From Akkermansiaceae bacterium (GTDB lineage: Bacteria; Verrucomicrobiota; Verrucomicrobiia; Verrucomicrobiales; Akkermansiaceae), in contig JALOTR010000163.1 of NCBI GenBank assembly GCA_025457805.1, forward strand, positions 1-6,693: DNA of 6,693 nucleotides, given 5' to 3'. Positions 4,480 to 6,693 of the stretch are shown piece after piece (positions within the stretch are counted from its first letter, which is position 1; every line of letters begins with the position of its first letter). The notes under the pieces are model-generated. The model ran no database searches, had not been told where the DNA came from, and saw nothing but the letters and a program-made list of their open reading frames with translations. A program made the translations under genes and the position numbers.

Positions 4480-6693
4480 TCAGCGGCTTACAGAGATGCG
4501 GAAAAATCTGACCGGGCCATCGATAGGGATGGGAAGGGTGCGGGGCAAGTCGTCACCGAGAATTTCGGCACCATAGGGCTGCCACAGGTTGGACTGGCCA
4601 AGGTCAGTGGAGTGCTGGATCTGGTATCTGCGACCAAGCTTCGTTTGGAAGCTGGTTTCCCATCCGCCCGGCGCCTCAGTGAAAGTGGGCGCAAAGTGGT
4701 CCGCCGCGTCATCCGGGGCGGTGAGGAAGATAAACTCATCCAAGTTTGAAATGCCATCGCCATCGAAATCGCCGCCTGGTCCGGCAGCGGAGAGCAGCGT
4801 GGATCCGGCGATGCCGGGAAACGTGGAAATCCATGCCCAGTAGTCAGGATCGCCCTTCGAGATCGCGACATTGTCAAGAGCCTCGGTTTCCGTGCCGTTG
4901 ATCCATTCCGAACGAATGCCGACGCGTGACACGTCGCGCATGACGAGTTGGAAGAACTCCTCGCTAACGCCGAATGCCTGGGCGGATAACTCGAATTGAT
5001 AGGAGTTCCACGCCCCAAGGGCGGGGACTTGCGCCGGGGTGATGTTGCGGGTGAGCGTGCCGTGGGGCGAGAGAATCCGGATCATGTCTCCCGCTTGGAG
5101 CAGGTTGGTGCCGACGAGGATTTTGAGATCGAAGGAGAGCGTCGTCAGGCCCCGCCAGTCGCCTGCCCACGACTCCGGGGAGAACCAGTATGCGGTTTCC
5201 CCCTCGTCATTGATGGTGATGCAGCCGGGAGGATTTCCCTCGAGGGTGTTGTGGAGTGCCTTTTGCGTCAGGATCGTCCAGACGCTTCCGGTGCTGTTCC
5301 GCCCGCCTTTGCGCCAGCCTTCGTTTCCCGCAGCGAAGCCGGAAAACAGATCCTGCGGCACGCGAGCGGGGAAACCGGCCGGGTCGAGGCCGACGTAATC
5401 CAGCAAGGTGGTATCGGTGCCGTTGACGAGATCTGCGATGATCGTGAGATGCGCGACGTTCGTCATCACTGAGTTGAAAACCTCCGGCGTCACTCCAAAC
5501 AGGCCGGGTGTGAGATCGAGCGTGTGGGGAGTCCATTCACGCATCGGTCTGGGCAGCGTAAGGCTGAGGACTTGGTTATCGAATCCGTGGATGCGGAGGA
5601 TCGGTGCGGCATCGGCGAGGCCGGTGGGGGTTCCGAGGACCGAGTCCGGACGGATGGTAAAACGGATGGCCTTGAGGGCCGACCAATCCCCACTCCATGA
5701 GTCCGGCGAGGCAATGCTGGCCAAGCCGGTTCCTGTATCGGTGCATGAGATCGCCCCGCCGGAGAGCCCCGTTGTTTCCGACCAGCCGAGTGCGGCATTG
5801 TCATGGACAAACCAGCCCGCGGGTCCTTGATCGAAGCCCTCCGCCAGGCCTGCCGCACGGGATGGAGCCACGACTGGGCCGGTGGCGATCACGATGTTGT
5901 CGTAAGAAGCGACGTCCAGCCCGCTGTTGAACTCCCCGCGGATCCAAATTTGGCTGACGTGGGAAATGGTTTCTTCGAAAGTCGCCTGATCGACGCCGAA
6001 ACTGGAGGCTTCGAGCGGCAAGGTGACGGCGGTCCACTGGTTGCGGACGAGCGGGAAACTCCACTTCAAGACCCTCCCGTTGGCACCGAGGATGGAGACC
6101 AATTCATTGCCCGAGTTGCTTGAGTCCGTGGTGCTGCTGGTCCAGCGGATGTCGAAGCGGACTTCGCTGAACGCGCTCCAATCCCCTGCCCAGGACGGCG
6201 GCGAGGCGATTTTGAAATTCCGCCCATCGCGAAAGTCCGTTGCCTTCAGCGAAAACAAAGGCCGCCCTTCCGTCTCGGCCGTGAGGGCGCAGTCATCGAC
6301 CGGACTCCAACCGGCGACCTTGCCCCCGGCGACCTCGGGATTGGTGAATCGTTCGACAAGATTGGAGGTGAAAACCTGCACCGGGTTGGCACTTACAGCG
6401 ACTTCATCCAGACCCACCACTTCATTGACGCCGGTGTATTCGCCCAGAATCCGCAACTCCGCCACATCGGCAAGGATCGCATCGAAGGCCGCCTGATCCA
6501 CCCCGAAGGAGGCGGGAGTCAGGCTGACCTCATAGCGGGTCCAGCTCCACAGCGGCGCGGGTCCGCTCCAGGTCATCGTCTGTCCATTGGTGCCTTCGAT
6601 TTCCACGATGCCTGCGGTTTCGTCATCCGCGTATTGGCCGCTGGTGATGGCGAGATCGAAGCGCAGGACCCGATAGGTGCTCCAGTCGCCGGC
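4480..6693 (-). CDS. Large secreted protein with four laminin-B-like modules (N-terminus outside window)
   Basis: The frame is open from the right edge to TGA 4482-4480, giving 737 codons. A GTG at 6606 is only an internal Val, because the 29 codons before it (AGDWSTYRVLRFDL...) belong to the first module. Numbering from the edge, 'SPxSWxGDWS' strands occur at 164, 329 and 505, plus the partial one at 1. Each is followed by a 41-residue block with F-G-V and a final L/Y-D-N/E/Y-V/I strand at 61-101, 230-270, 397-437 and 572-612. This order ('xSWxGDWS...RFDI ... W ... L ... I-R-G-E-x-x-x-G-x-D ... LDNV') resembles bacterial laminin B (domain IV) modules, a beta-sandwich type found in extracellular and adhesive proteins. 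The C-terminus has a calcium-type Asp loop, DFDGDGISNLDEF (642-654). It ends in the tail YQIQHSTDL ... LWQPYG ... FFRISVSR, a frequent ending in verrucomicrobial secreted proteins. There is no PEP-CTERM tail. Neither a signal peptide nor a catalytic domain is visible, because the start lies beyond the edge. Confidence 0.9.
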   Translation of the reverse strand, partial: AGDWSTYRVLRFDLAITSGQYADDETAGIVEIEGTNGQTMTWSGPAPLWSWTRYEVSLTPASFGVDQAAFDAILADVAELRILGEYTGVNEVVGLDEVAVSANPVQVFTSNLVERFTNPEVAGGKVAGWSPVDDCALTAETEGRPLFSLKATDFRDGRNFKIASPPSWAGDWSAFSEVRFDIRWTSSTTDSSNSGNELVSILGANGRVLKWSFPLVRNQWTAVTLPLEASSFGVDQATFEETISHVSQIWIRGEFNSGLDVASYDNIVIATGPVVAPSRAAGLAEGFDQGPAGWFVHDNAALGWSETTGLSGGAISCTDTGTGLASIASPDSWSGDWSALKAIRFTIRPDSVLGTPTGLADAAPILRIHGFDNQVLSLTLPRPMREWTPHTLDLTPGLFGVTPEVFNSVMTNVAHLTIIADLVNGTDTTLLDYVGLDPAGFPARVPQDLFSGFAAGNEGWRKGGRNSTGSVWTILTQKALHNTLEGNPPGCITINDEGETAYWFSPESWAGDWRGLTTLSFDLKILVGTNLLQAGDMIRILSPHGTLTRNITPAQVPALGAWNSYQFELSAQAFGVSEEFFQLVMRDVSRVGIRSEWINGTETEALDNVAISKGDPDYWAWISTFPGIAGSTLLSAAGPGGDFDGDGISNLDEFIFLTAPDDAADHFAPTFTEAPGGWETSFQTKLGRRYQIQHSTDLGQSNLWQPYGAEILGDDLPRTLPIPIDGPVRFFRISVSR
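4852..6693 (-). repeat. Four tandem laminin-B-like coding repeats of about 165-176 codons
   Basis: Approximate module limits are 6693-6385 (partial), 6375-5872, 5853-5371 and 5358-4852. The 41-codon closing blocks (6513-6391, 6006-5884, 5505-5383, 4980-4858) align without gaps. Modules 1 and 2 share SFGVDQA-F, while 3 and 4 have LFGVTPEVF and AFGVSEEFF. The DNA copies have diverged well beyond recent duplication. Confidence 0.75.

Overview
The window looks like chromosomal DNA from a GC-rich member of the Verrucomicrobiota, close to the Luteolibacter/Haloferula type. This is inferred from style, not from a marker gene. One secreted protein ends in a PEP-CTERM sorting tail. A second very large secreted protein is built of laminin-B-like beta modules and ends in an Asp-rich calcium-type loop plus the 'Y-x-I-x-x-S-T-D-L ... 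W' tail common in verrucomicrobial secreted proteins. Recognisable Shine-Dalgarno sites are scarce.

Layout from left to right. Positions 2-190 (+) hold the C-terminal end of an alpha/beta-hydrolase-like protein. It converges on a minus-strand pair: an acyl/peptidyl carrier protein (1428-1670) and an FAD-dependent oxidoreductase (217-1431), joined by an ATGA overlap and so probably translated together. Upstream on the same strand is a toxin-antitoxin patch. It contains a complete ParE/RelE-type toxin with its antitoxin (2254-2762, also ATGA-coupled) and a ribbon-helix-helix antitoxin of the VapB type (1886-2131). The VapB partner toxin seems reduced to about twelve codons (1861-1896). Next comes about 350 bp of mostly non-coding DNA with a perfect palindrome, then a small disrupted gene on the plus strand (3119-3332).

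The right half is secretory. A PEP-CTERM protein (3362-4276, minus) has a leader whose opposite strand carries a five-run G-quadruplex motif eight bases before the start codon. About 200 bp further upstream ends a gene of at least 737 codons (4480 to the window edge, minus), with four copies of a roughly 170-residue laminin-B-like module.

The best candidate for undescribed biology is the carrier-protein/flavoenzyme pair. It suggests flavin-dependent oxidation of a substrate tethered to the carrier, but no loading or release enzyme is visible here. The toxin-antitoxin patch looks like a small island in decay. The two secreted proteins are probably surface or extracellular components; their ligands cannot be read from the sequence.
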